In this document: piece after piece, positions 36,215 through 43,724 of the stretch | How the letters are laid out: each line of letters begins with the position of its first letter | Position numbering within the stretch: position 1 is the stretch's first letter | Origin: JBCCQH01 sp039024435 | GTDB taxonomy: Bacteria; Bacteroidota; Bacteroidia; J057; JADKCL01 | DNA length: 64,000 nucleotides | Reading direction: 5' to 3' | NCBI GenBank assembly: GCA_039024435.1 | Contig: JBCCQH010000003.1 | Coordinates: 1-64,000, forward strand | Program-made: the position numbers and the translations under genes | Notes under the pieces: generated by a model | What the model was told of the DNA's origin: nothing | What the model saw: the letters and a program-made list of their open reading frames with translations, nothing else | The model's database searches: none

Positions 36215-37848
36215 TCTTCAATTACCGATACTCCGGCAGTTCCACGGTGTCCAGTACAGCCTCTTCCGTGGGCATGAGTTTCGCTCCGGACACCCTGCGG
36301 GAACCGACATTTTTCGTCGGCAAGCTCAACAAGCACATCCCTTACCGGGAAGCGATTTCGGCGCTGCACGACGTTGTGATCCTCGATACCCGCTACACGC
36401 CCAAAGACCGCGCGGAATACCAAGCCTGGCTCGCCGAAATGGAGCCGATCTGGCTGGCCGAAGCCATGGCCAAAGAAGCCAAAATCAAAGCCCAGGTCGA
36501 CAGCAAGCGTACTGAACTGCAAACCCTGCAAAAGGAGCGCTTCAAAATCCTCGAACCCTTCAACAAAGCCAAGCGCGAATACTTCAATTGGCTGTACAAA
36601 AAGGACTACGACGCCTGGTTTGTCTTTGATCCGGTCATCACGGTGCATCCGGACGAGGTGTTCTTCGAATGCTTCAGCCTGGACGAATCCGCTTACGGCA
36701 AGCTGGGCTGCAAATACGAGGTCTTCAAAGACATCAACGAATTTGCCTGCGGCACCACCAATGTCGACTACTCCTGGACACTCTACAATGAGTTCCAGAA
36801 GATCCGCGACTACAAAGAGACCGAACTCAAGGTGGACCCCAGCGGATTTGAAGTCCAAACTGGCACCGATGAAGCCTACAAGGAGGTCAAAATCGACTTG
36901 CCGGATTCCTGGGTGCGGGGCTTCTTGCAGGTCAGCTCGGCGATGACGGTGCCGGCCCACACCTTTGATTTGCACCCAATGGATCTGCACAACTTTTTGT
37001 ACGTGCTCAAGCGGCAAAAAGCGAAATACAGTCCGCGTTCTTTGCGGTTTTTCCTGGAACCGGGGCAGCCGGTGCGGGCGGTTTTTGAGCCCTGGAACTA
37101 CGAAATCGTCTGTTCCCGGTCGATCTACCACGGCGAGAAAGCTGAAATCCGGATCTGGGGACGGCGGCGGCTGCTGTTGCTGGAACGCCTGCTGCCCATC
37201 GCGAAGAAGTTCACCGCTACGCTGCTTGGGACGGGGATGCCTTCCTTCTGGGTGGCCGACCTCGGCGACATGAACTTCACCCTCGGCCTAAGTGGTTGGT
37301 CGGCCAACGACTGGTCGCGCCAGGGCAACTTCGATCTGCTGGCCCCGCGGGCGGAAGTGGATTCGGTGACCCAGCAAAAAATCTACCTCGCGCTCAAGGA
37401 AAACTGGCGCGAGACCGCCGATTCCCTGGCAAAGCGACTCGACCTCGACCGAAGCGTCGTCCTCGGTGCCCTCCAGGGCTTCGTGCAGGCGGGGCGGGCC
37501 ATCTTTGACATGGACAAAAAAGTCTTCCGCCTGCGGGAACTCGCCCGCGAACCCCTTCCCATGTCTGCTTTGCGCTTCGCCAATCCCCGGGAAGAAGCGG
37601 CCACGCGCTTCATCCGCGAAGGCGCAGTCAAGATCACCGCAATCGAACAGCAGCAAGGCCGGGTGCGGATCCAGGGCGAGGTCAAGGATGGAAACCGGGT
37701 ACACTCCCCCATCATCCACATCGACGAAGATGAGCGGATGGTGGATCCGAGCTGTACTTGCAATTTTTATCAGCAAAATAAGCTGTTTAAAGGGCCTTGC
37801 GAGCACATGCTTGCGCTGCGCATGGCTTATACCGCGCAAAAGCGTTGA
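36211..37848 (+). CDS. Retron accessory protein: winged-helix plus SWIM zinc-finger protein
   Basis: 545 residues; start ATG 36211 overlaps the upstream stop by 4 bases. The SWIM zinc finger at the C-terminus is CxC-x12-CxH: Cys515 and Cys517 (CTCNFY), Cys530 and His532 (GPCEHMLALRM). A winged helix lies before it (about residues 385-445, 'VTQQKIYLALKENWRETADS ... GALQGFVQAGRAIF'). The N-terminal 380 residues form an unrecognised domain with long Glu/Lys-rich helix (about 70-130) and beta-rich parts. The WH-SWIM pair would bind nucleic acid, and the setting points to retron RNA/DNA or its target. 40 bases separate the stop from the a1 repeat of the ncRNA. Confidence 0.88.
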   Translation: MIFNYRYSGSSTVSSTASSVGMSFAPDTLREPTFFVGKLNKHIPYREAISALHDVVILDTRYTPKDRAEYQAWLAEMEPIWLAEAMAKEAKIKAQVDSKRTELQTLQKERFKILEPFNKAKREYFNWLYKKDYDAWFVFDPVITVHPDEVFFECFSLDESAYGKLGCKYEVFKDINEFACGTTNVDYSWTLYNEFQKIRDYKETELKVDPSGFEVQTGTDEAYKEVKIDLPDSWVRGFLQVSSAMTVPAHTFDLHPMDLHNFLYVLKRQKAKYSPRSLRFFLEPGQPVRAVFEPWNYEIVCSRSIYHGEKAEIRIWGRRRLLLLERLLPIAKKFTATLLGTGMPSFWVADLGDMNFTLGLSGWSANDWSRQGNFDLLAPRAEVDSVTQQKIYLALKENWRETADSLAKRLDLDRSVVLGALQGFVQAGRAIFDMDKKVFRLRELAREPLPMSALRFANPREEAATRFIREGAVKITAIEQQQGRVRIQGEVKDGNRVHSPIIHIDEDERMVDPSCTCNFYQQNKLFKGPCEHMLALRMAYTAQKR

Positions 37849-37888
37849 GATATTTTGTCAAAAATTGAAATTAACTTAACTTGAAATC

Positions 37889-38114
37889 GACAGTAACAGG
37901 GCCAAGATTTTGCATTCTGGGCGGTGGATCGCCGTCCTTGCGTACAGACCCGCAACGCGTCACTGGCGCGTTCCTGACTGTGCGCCTCAAAGCCCTCCTA
38001 TTCGCATTTCCGGTGCCGCATCGGAGATGCGAAATACGAATAGGAGGGCGAGGCGCTTGAGTTGAACCCTCCAGTCCCGAGGGAGCGACTGCGTGAAGAT
38101 CCCCTGTTGCTGTC
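37889..38114 (+). ncRNA. Retron msr-msd non-coding RNA region
   Basis: a1 GACAGTAACAGGG (37889-37901) is complementary to a2 CCCTGTTGCTGTC (38102-38114): 13 bp, one of them G-U, the classic flanking pair of msr-msd. The msr side holds small hairpins TTGCG/CGCAA (37938-37942 with 37951-37955) and AACGCG/CGCGTT (37954-37959 with 37967-37972). The msd-like part is a 75-nt stem: GCGCCTC (37982-37988) with 38050-38056, an AAA bulge, then 19 bp (37992-38010 with 38031-38049, one C-A mismatch) and a 20-base loop. A short CCCTC/GAGGG hairpin follows (38067-38084). The branching G was not assigned; several Gs follow a1. The boundary a2 lies 15 bases before the RT start. Confidence 0.85.
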
Positions 38115-38129
38115 ATTCTTTTTTCTACC

Positions 38130-39680
38130 ATGGCTGAATCCTCCCAAACCCGCCGGCAAGAACTGTACGACCGCATTCGACAATCCTCCAAGGACGAAGT
38201 GATCCTGGAGGAAATGAAGAAGATGGGCTTTTGGCCCGACAATGCCGAGCAGCCCACCGTTCCCGAACAGTATTTCCAGCGCGAACGCGAACTGAGCCAG
38301 GAATTGCGCGACTTGGTCATCAAGCACCGGCGATTCGGCGACGAGGCCCAGATGCTCGAGCAGATCCGACGGGAACGCATGGCCGAATCCCGCCGCAAGC
38401 AAAAGGAGCGCAAGGAGCAGCGCCGCATCGATGCGGAAGAAAAGGCCCGAAGGTGGAAAGCGTACAAAGAAAAAAACATTCCCTACATCGGCAAAGATGT
38501 ATCCGCAGGACTGGAAAATGGTGCTGATTACGTCGACAAGCTGAACAAACTAGGACTTCCGAACTTTCCCTTTGTGGAGGACCTCGCAAATTTCCTGGGT
38601 GTTTCGGTGGGCAAGTTGCGCTTTCTGGCTTTCCACCGCAAAGTTTCGCGCATCAGCCATTATCAGCGGTTTCACTTGCCCAAGAAGCGGGGCGGTACCC
38701 GGCTCATTTCCGCGCCCAAACCCGATTTGAAATCCGCCCAGTACCGCATCTTGCACGGCATCCTCAACCACTTGCCGCTCCACTTCGCGGCCCATGGATT
38801 CCGGAAGGAACACTCCATCCTCACCAATGCGCAGCCCCACCTGGGCCACCATTTGGTCTTCAACATCGACCTGAAGGATTTCTTCCCGAGCATCACCTAC
38901 CGCCGGGTGAAGGGTCTGTTCCGCCACATGGGCTATTCGGAGCGCAATGCAACGCTGCTGGGCCTGCTTTGTACGGAGCCGGACGTGGATATGGTCGAAG
39001 TAGACGGCAAGACCTGGTACGTCCACAAGGGAGATCGCCATCTGCCACAGGGCGCACCGACGAGTCCCGCTCTGACGAATTATCTGTGCCGCCGCCTGGA
39101 CGCCCGGATGGCGGGATTGGCGAAGCAGTTTGGCTGGACTTATACCCGCTACGCGGACGACATGACATTCTCGGCGGAGAGCGCACTCCGCGCGGGGACC
39201 TTCATGCACCTGCTGCATTACGTCAAGAACATCCTCAAAGACGAAGACTTGGAATTGCACCCGGACAAGTTGCGAATCATGCGCAAGGGTGCCCAACAGG
39301 AGGTAACCGGAGTGGTGGTCAATGAAAAACCCGGCGTACCCCGCAAAAAGCTGAAAAAACTGCGCGCCCTCCTCTTCCAAATCGAAAAGGACGGGCTCGA
39401 AGGCAAGGAATGGATGGGCCGGACGGGGGCGGATATCTTACCGGCGGTCTGGGGCTACGCAAATTTCATCCAGATGGTCGACGCCGAGAAAGGGGCTAAG
39501 TACGTGGCGCAGGTCAAAGCGCTGCTGGACAAACACGGGGTGCCTGCGCCGGTCAAACCGGAGTCATCCCCCAAATCGGACATCCCGGTCGAAGTCATCG
39601 ATGAGGATGCCCCCGCGCCTTCCGGGGCCAGCAACCCGGAACCCGAAGACGAAGACAAGCCTTGGTGGAAGTTTTGGTAA
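38130..39680 (+). CDS. Retron reverse transcriptase (RT) with N-terminal charged extension
   Basis: 516 residues from ATG 38130. The RT domain has retron marks: the NAxxH motif (SILTNAQPHLGHH, about residue 232), the first acidic motif DLKDFFPSI (D247/D250 region), the 'PQGAPTSPALTNYL' motif B (about 306), YADD in TRYADDMTFS (about 341), and VTG in 'EVTGVVVNEKPGV' (about 392) that is specific for retron RT. The first ~130 residues are Arg/Lys/Glu-rich (for example 'RRKQKERKEQRR') and look like coiled-coil; the last ~35 residues are Pro/Asp/Glu-rich and end DKPWWKFW. The enzyme would use the upstream msr-msd RNA to make branched msDNA. A MITE-like palindrome begins 34 bases downstream. Confidence 0.93.
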   Translation: MAESSQTRRQELYDRIRQSSKDEVILEEMKKMGFWPDNAEQPTVPEQYFQRERELSQELRDLVIKHRRFGDEAQMLEQIRRERMAESRRKQKERKEQRRIDAEEKARRWKAYKEKNIPYIGKDVSAGLENGADYVDKLNKLGLPNFPFVEDLANFLGVSVGKLRFLAFHRKVSRISHYQRFHLPKKRGGTRLISAPKPDLKSAQYRILHGILNHLPLHFAAHGFRKEHSILTNAQPHLGHHLVFNIDLKDFFPSITYRRVKGLFRHMGYSERNATLLGLLCTEPDVDMVEVDGKTWYVHKGDRHLPQGAPTSPALTNYLCRRLDARMAGLAKQFGWTYTRYADDMTFSAESALRAGTFMHLLHYVKNILKDEDLELHPDKLRIMRKGAQQEVTGVVVNEKPGVPRKKLKKLRALLFQIEKDGLEGKEWMGRTGADILPAVWGYANFIQMVDAEKGAKYVAQVKALLDKHGVPAPVKPESSPKSDIPVEVIDEDAPAPSGASNPEPEDEDKPWWKFW

Positions 39681-39713
39681 CGGCGCAGATCGACCAGTAT
39701 TGAAATCGCTTTG

Positions 39714-39909
39714 CTTAGAGGCTGTTTAAAATTGATTTGTGAAATTTGTTATCGCAGATTTTTTTGTCAATCGAAGCTCATTTTGGAGTGCGCAGCCCAA
39801 GTTCTGAGCTGTGCCCGCTCGCTCCGAAAATGGACGAGAAAATAGCTGAAGAGTGGCAGAAAAAGGTGCCATAACAAAATCGCAGTATTAAATTTAAACC
39901 GCCTCTTAG
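39714..39909. mobile_element. Palindromic MITE-like element
   Basis: About 196 bases with imperfect 23-base terminal inverted repeats (CTTAGAGGCTGTTTAAA... at 39714-39736 and its near reverse complement at 39887-39909, 19 of 23 matching), and the homology of the two arms continues inwards (TTTGTTAT and TTTTTCTG/TTTTTTTG blocks), so the whole element is a foldback palindrome centred about 39811. It carries no gene. A related end occurs at 52174. A clear target-site duplication was not established. Confidence 0.7.
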
Positions 39910-40228
39910 TTCTACTTTGTCAGGTTTGTATTTCTGCCCAATCTTCCTCATCTGTGTCTTCGCGACGCACGACGAAGGAGCAAGGAGGAGATCGCGAGGA
40001 ATACGCAGTGATCTTTCCCCGTGCGGCTTCCCGCTGCCATTGCCCACTGTGATTTCCCAGTGCAAGTCCGAATCAAGAAACCCACGACGTAAAAGATGCC
40101 TCCTCCCGCTGGTCGTCGCCATGACAAGCCTCCCCAATTGTCATCGCGATTTTGGGCGGCTTCCGGTGAACTCTTTGATGGTGGCCAAGGGCAAAGAAAC
40201 GAAACTTGGGCCGACAAGATCGGACGGA
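39910..40228. other. 319-base intergenic stretch
   Basis: Follows the palindromic element, ends at the gldH stop. No protein-like frame or repeat other than scattered simple sequence is evident. Confidence 0.4.
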
Positions 40229-40714
40229 CTACCGCACTAACTTATCCAAAACTACCCCGACTTCGCGGACGCCACAGATTTCCGCATCGCGCATGTAGTG
40301 GTACATGCGAATCGTGTAGTCACCGGTCTGGTTGAGGCGTAGTCCCTCACCCAGATTGAGGTTAAAAGGCACTTCGTCGCCCGAGGTTTCCGTGTACCAT
40401 TCCCCCTCCGGAGAAGCCAAATCAAAGCGCGCCGGAAGTAGGTTCACTTCTCCCGACGGAGCTTGAACCGCCGCCCGCAGGTACAGGTTGCGGTACGGAT
40501 ACTCCTCGGTAAACGTGATCGGAAAATACAATTGGTAGACCTGCTGGGTGTCCGCATTGCTGAAGGTCAACTGCAAGGTATCCTGCAAGCTCCAACACTC
40601 AGTTTCCAGTGCAGTGCTGGCCTCCGCGATGGGCGTGTGACCACAACCTGCCAATCCCAGCATCACCCCCAGGGCGAGACTCGTGCGCAGGCAAAAGGAA
40701 AAAATGGAATTCAT
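40229..40714 (-). CDS. gldH: Gliding motility lipoprotein GldH
   Basis: 161 residues from ATG 40714. Lipoprotein signal CLRTSLALGVMLGLAGC, lipobox L-A-G-C with Cys24. The mature domain shows GldH hallmarks: 'LQDTLQLTFSNADTQQVYQL', 'EEYPYRNLYLRAAVQAPSG', and the conserved end 'GDYTIRMYHYMRDAEICGVR' with 'EVGVVLD'. GldH is a lipoprotein required for gliding and associated with T9SS function in Flavobacteria; in other Bacteroidota it is retained without gliding. It directly follows ricT (start codon 2 bases from the ricT stop) and that gene pair is usual in the phylum. Confidence 0.9.
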   Translation of the reverse strand: MNSIFSFCLRTSLALGVMLGLAGCGHTPIAEASTALETECWSLQDTLQLTFSNADTQQVYQLYFPITFTEEYPYRNLYLRAAVQAPSGEVNLLPARFDLASPEGEWYTETSGDEVPFNLNLGEGLRLNQTGDYTIRMYHYMRDAEICGVREVGVVLDKLVR

Positions 40715-40716
40715 GT

Positions 40717-42129
40717 TCAGTTTCCGGAATCTTTATTGGGCTGGTTGCGACCTCCCCCTCCGCGCTTTGCTTCTCCCCCACGTCCGCCGGAACGGTTGTT
40801 GCCGGAATTGCGGCCTTGGGAGCGGGGCTTGCCGTCGCCCGAGCGCGGGTCGCGACCCGAGCGCCGGTCCTTTTGCGAATGGGGATTGCTGGAATTTCCG
40901 GAGCCGCCGGAATTGTTGCCCGCTTGGTCGCGGTTATTGCGGCGTCCGCCCCGGGAGCGGTTGAAGGGTCGGCCTTTGGCCGTGCCTTGGTTTTGCTGCT
41001 GCGCCTGAGGACGTGGTTTTCGCTTCTTGTTTTTCTTTTTGCGGCGGCGGGGTTCTTCCCGCAGCGTGGCCTGGCCCACGACATCCACAAAATCCACCTC
41101 GGCATCCGGCTCCTCCGTGTGGTAAGCCAAAAGCGAAGTGGGCATTTCCCCGCTGGCCTTCAACTGGAGCATTTCAACCACTTTGTCTACCTCCAGGGGA
41201 ATCCAGGTGGTTTCACCTTTGTAGCTGAACCACATGATCCGCTTGAATATATCGGTCTTCTGCAGAAAAGCGAGACCGGACTCGGTTTCGATCCGGTCGA
41301 CCTTGGGGATGTCCTTCATCGCATCCATGTAGGTCTCCAACTCAAAGTTGAGACAGCACTTCAACCGCCCGCATTGGCCGGAGATCTTCATCGGATTTAG
41401 GGACAGGTTTTGGTAGCGGGCGGCCGCCGTGGAAACCGTTTTAAAATCAGTGAGCCAGGTAGAGCAGCACAATTCCCGGCCACAAGATCCGATTCCGCCG
41501 ACCAAGCCGGCTTCGTGGCGCGGGCCGATCTGTTTCATCTCAACCCGGATCCGAAATTCATTGGCGAGGCGCTTGATCAGTTCTCGGAAATCCACCCGCG
41601 TGTCGGCGATGTAGTAAAAAATGGCCTTCGTGTTATCGCCTTGAAACTCCACGTCGGAGGCCTTCATGTCCAGCCGGAGGTCATTGACGATGACCCGGGT
41701 CCGAACCAGGGTTTCTTGCTCCCGGTCGCGGGCCTTGCCCAGCTTGCGCATGTCTTCTTTGGTAGCGCGGCGATAAATTTTGCGCACCCGATCCGAATCG
41801 GGGTTGATGCGCCGCTTTTTCATTTGCAACCGCGCCAGTACCCCACCGAGGGACACCTGCCCGACATCAAAACCGCGGTCGCTCTCCACCGCAACATAAT
41901 CACCGGTGATCAGCGACAAGCCATTGACGTTGCGGTAAAATGATTTTCGGGTGTTCTTGAAGCGGATTTCGTATACGTTCTCGTGCTCGAGGTGGCCGGG
42001 CTGTTGCATGCCCTGAAACCAGTCATAGGTATTCAGCTTGTTGCAGCCGCCGGTTGAGCAGCTTCCGTTTGAATTGCAGCCAGCAGGAGTTGTGCTACAC
42101 CCCCCTGAGCCGCAGGAGCCACATCCCAT
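40717..42129 (-). CDS. ricT: RicT-like PSP1 domain protein
   Basis: 470 residues from ATG 42129. The N-terminus is a Gly/Ser/Cys-rich segment with about six Cys (GCGSCGSGGCSTT). The PSP1 domain (about residues 45-330) carries 'GDYVAVESDRGFDVGQVSLG', Y-R-R-A-T-K-E-D, 'GGIGSCGRELCCSTWLTDF', 'ISGQCGRLKCCLNFE' and a LPK-type region. The two CC motifs are typical of RicT (YaaT) and can bind an Fe-S cluster in the Bacillus Y complex. The last 120 residues are a disordered Arg/Gly/Asn/Ser-rich tail (RNQPNKDSGN at the end), RNA-binding-like. Neighbours gldH and holB are typical for the phylum. Confidence 0.92.
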   Translation of the reverse strand: MGCGSCGSGGCSTTPAGCNSNGSCSTGGCNKLNTYDWFQGMQQPGHLEHENVYEIRFKNTRKSFYRNVNGLSLITGDYVAVESDRGFDVGQVSLGGVLARLQMKKRRINPDSDRVRKIYRRATKEDMRKLGKARDREQETLVRTRVIVNDLRLDMKASDVEFQGDNTKAIFYYIADTRVDFRELIKRLANEFRIRVEMKQIGPRHEAGLVGGIGSCGRELCCSTWLTDFKTVSTAAARYQNLSLNPMKISGQCGRLKCCLNFELETYMDAMKDIPKVDRIETESGLAFLQKTDIFKRIMWFSYKGETTWIPLEVDKVVEMLQLKASGEMPTSLLAYHTEEPDAEVDFVDVVGQATLREEPRRRKKKNKKRKPRPQAQQQNQGTAKGRPFNRSRGGRRNNRDQAGNNSGGSGNSSNPHSQKDRRSGRDPRSGDGKPRSQGRNSGNNRSGGRGGEAKRGGGGRNQPNKDSGN

Positions 42130-42302
42130 TCTAATCCTCCTTCTTCGTATTTGTTACAGGGCGGGGTGCGTGTGGGGTCCGGGCCGTGGCCATTCGGATT
42201 AGGGGCACCGCTGCGCTCCTGGGATAGTTATTGGAATTCGGGCTGGCCGCCGGCCCCCCGATAACAAGGTTCAATCGTTGATAAAGAACGTCGTACGCAT
42301 GC

Positions 42303-43436
42303 TTAAATTAATACCTTTCCGGTTAATAACGCATGGATTCTTAAAGATAATACGGAAAGTACCATTTGTACATTCGCGTTGCGGGAAATGTAATACAAGC
42401 TGTCGTCCAACAACCGCGATAACTCTTCGATCCCGTTGAGCTGGATGAAGCGGCTGAATTTGCGCTGGAATTCCAATTCATCCTCGGTGGCGGCGGCAAT
42501 CTGGTGGGCATTGAAGGAAAATAGCAGTGAATCCCGCACTTTTTGCACGGCGTAGCTCATGAACAGTTTTTGGAATTCCTTGTTTTCCTTGCAAATCAAT
42601 TCTACCCAGGCATGAATGTCCGCGAAATTGCCCCGTAGGCAGGTCCGCAACCAATTCATGTACAGCTCGGAGAGGGATTTGTTGCTTTCGTTGATCAGTT
42701 CGATGGCGCGGGCCACCGAACCGTCGGCCAATTGCGCAATTTGGGCCGCGCGGTCTTCCCCGAGGTTATGGTGACGGCCCAGGTAGCGGACCATCTCCGC
42801 GTCCGGAACCCGGTGCAGTTGGATCCGCTGGCAGCGGGAGTTGATTGTCGTCAGCAGTTGCGTGGTGTCGGACACGGTCATAATGATGATCGTGCGGTCC
42901 GGCGGTTCCTCCAATACTTTCAGCATCGCGTTGGCCGCCTGAATGTTCACCAGTTCGGCATTCCAGAGAACGACAACTTTGTACTTGCCCTCAAATGCTT
43001 TCAGGGTCACTTTGCGCTTCATGTCGCGGATTTCCTCCACCCGGATACCGACCTGCTTGTTTTCTCCGGCGATCAGAGAGATCCATTGGTTAAAGGAAAA
43101 GTAGGGGTTCGCGAAGAAGTGCTCCCGAAACTTGGGGAAAAAGTCATCCGACAACGGCTTGCGGCCTTCCACCTTGTTCGAGGTGATCGGCAGAATGTAG
43201 CGCACATCGGGGTGGATGCCTTTGGCGATCTTGATGCAGTTGGCGCAGCGCCCGCAACTGTCATCGCTCACCGGCGAATCACAATTCAGGTACTGCGCGA
43301 TGGCGGTGGCAAACGCCGGTTTCCCGATTCCGGGCCGCCCCTTGAGCAGCATCGCGTGCGGCACCCGGCCATCCTGTACCATCCCGAGGAAGGTACTTTT
43401 CGCTTTGGCCTGTCCGATGATGTTTTTGAATTGCAT
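42303..43436 (-). CDS. holB: DNA polymerase III delta' subunit
   Basis: 377 residues from ATG 43436 (an upstream in-frame extension to 43484 is not needed). AAA+ clamp-loader subunit: Walker-A-like G33-R-P-G-I-G-K39 followed by Pro instead of Ser/Thr, so weak ATP binding is expected, as in delta' proteins. Zinc-binding Cys at 52, 61, 64 and 67 (DSCGRCANC). SRC motif in 'TINSRCQRIQL', and the helical collar domain in the C-terminal third. It is part of the clamp loader that places the beta clamp on DNA. The ricT-gldH pair follows. Confidence 0.95.
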   Translation of the reverse strand: MQFKNIIGQAKAKSTFLGMVQDGRVPHAMLLKGRPGIGKPAFATAIAQYLNCDSPVSDDSCGRCANCIKIAKGIHPDVRYILPITSNKVEGRKPLSDDFFPKFREHFFANPYFSFNQWISLIAGENKQVGIRVEEIRDMKRKVTLKAFEGKYKVVVLWNAELVNIQAANAMLKVLEEPPDRTIIIMTVSDTTQLLTTINSRCQRIQLHRVPDAEMVRYLGRHHNLGEDRAAQIAQLADGSVARAIELINESNKSLSELYMNWLRTCLRGNFADIHAWVELICKENKEFQKLFMSYAVQKVRDSLLFSFNAHQIAAATEDELEFQRKFSRFIQLNGIEELSRLLDDSLYYISRNANVQMVLSVLSLRIHALLTGKVLI

Positions 43437-43724
43437 ACCTCGCAAAATGCAGTTTTTTTCGCTTCCCCCTCCGTAGGTTATCAACCGAATTCAGTAACGC
43501 CGTCTATAGATTTTCCAATTGGCGCCGCGCGCGATTTCTGATTTCTGATTGATATTGCGCATTCTTCATCGGACATCAACCTTCACCGCGCGGCGTTCAA
43601 ATTGATAAATTTGAATGCGGCAATCGGAAAAATTGGGTTTGAGATCCGTTTTTCTTGATCGCAGGGTGCACTTTCCGAACGCGCCCATTGAAAATTGGAA
43701 ATCAGGCAATTGGAAATTTTCCCG
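43437..43724. other. 288-base intergenic repeat-rich gap
   Basis: Contains a perfect 8-bp hairpin TTCAAATT-GATA-AATTTGAA (43596-43615), TTCTGATTTCTGATT simple repeats (43540-43553), and paired repeat copy C (43694-43716). Lies downstream of the M1 peptidase gene and upstream of holB. Confidence 0.6.
43694..43716 (-). repeat. Paired TTTCCAATT repeat, copy C (inverted)
   Basis: ATTGGAAATCAGGCAATTGG... is the reverse complement of the plan TTTCCAATTG-CCTGA-TTTCCAAT with no mismatch. Ends 8 bases before the stop of the peptidase gene. Confidence 0.85.

Noticed and set aside
37984..38056. The long stem considered as a simple terminator of the SWIM gene
   Set aside because: It has no T-run after it, is much longer than usual, and is enclosed by a1/a2 repeats next to an RT, which fits msd better.
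42303..43436. Pro replacing Ser/Thr in the Walker A of delta' as a sign of gene damage
   Set aside because: Delta' subunits commonly lack a functional P-loop, so this is expected.
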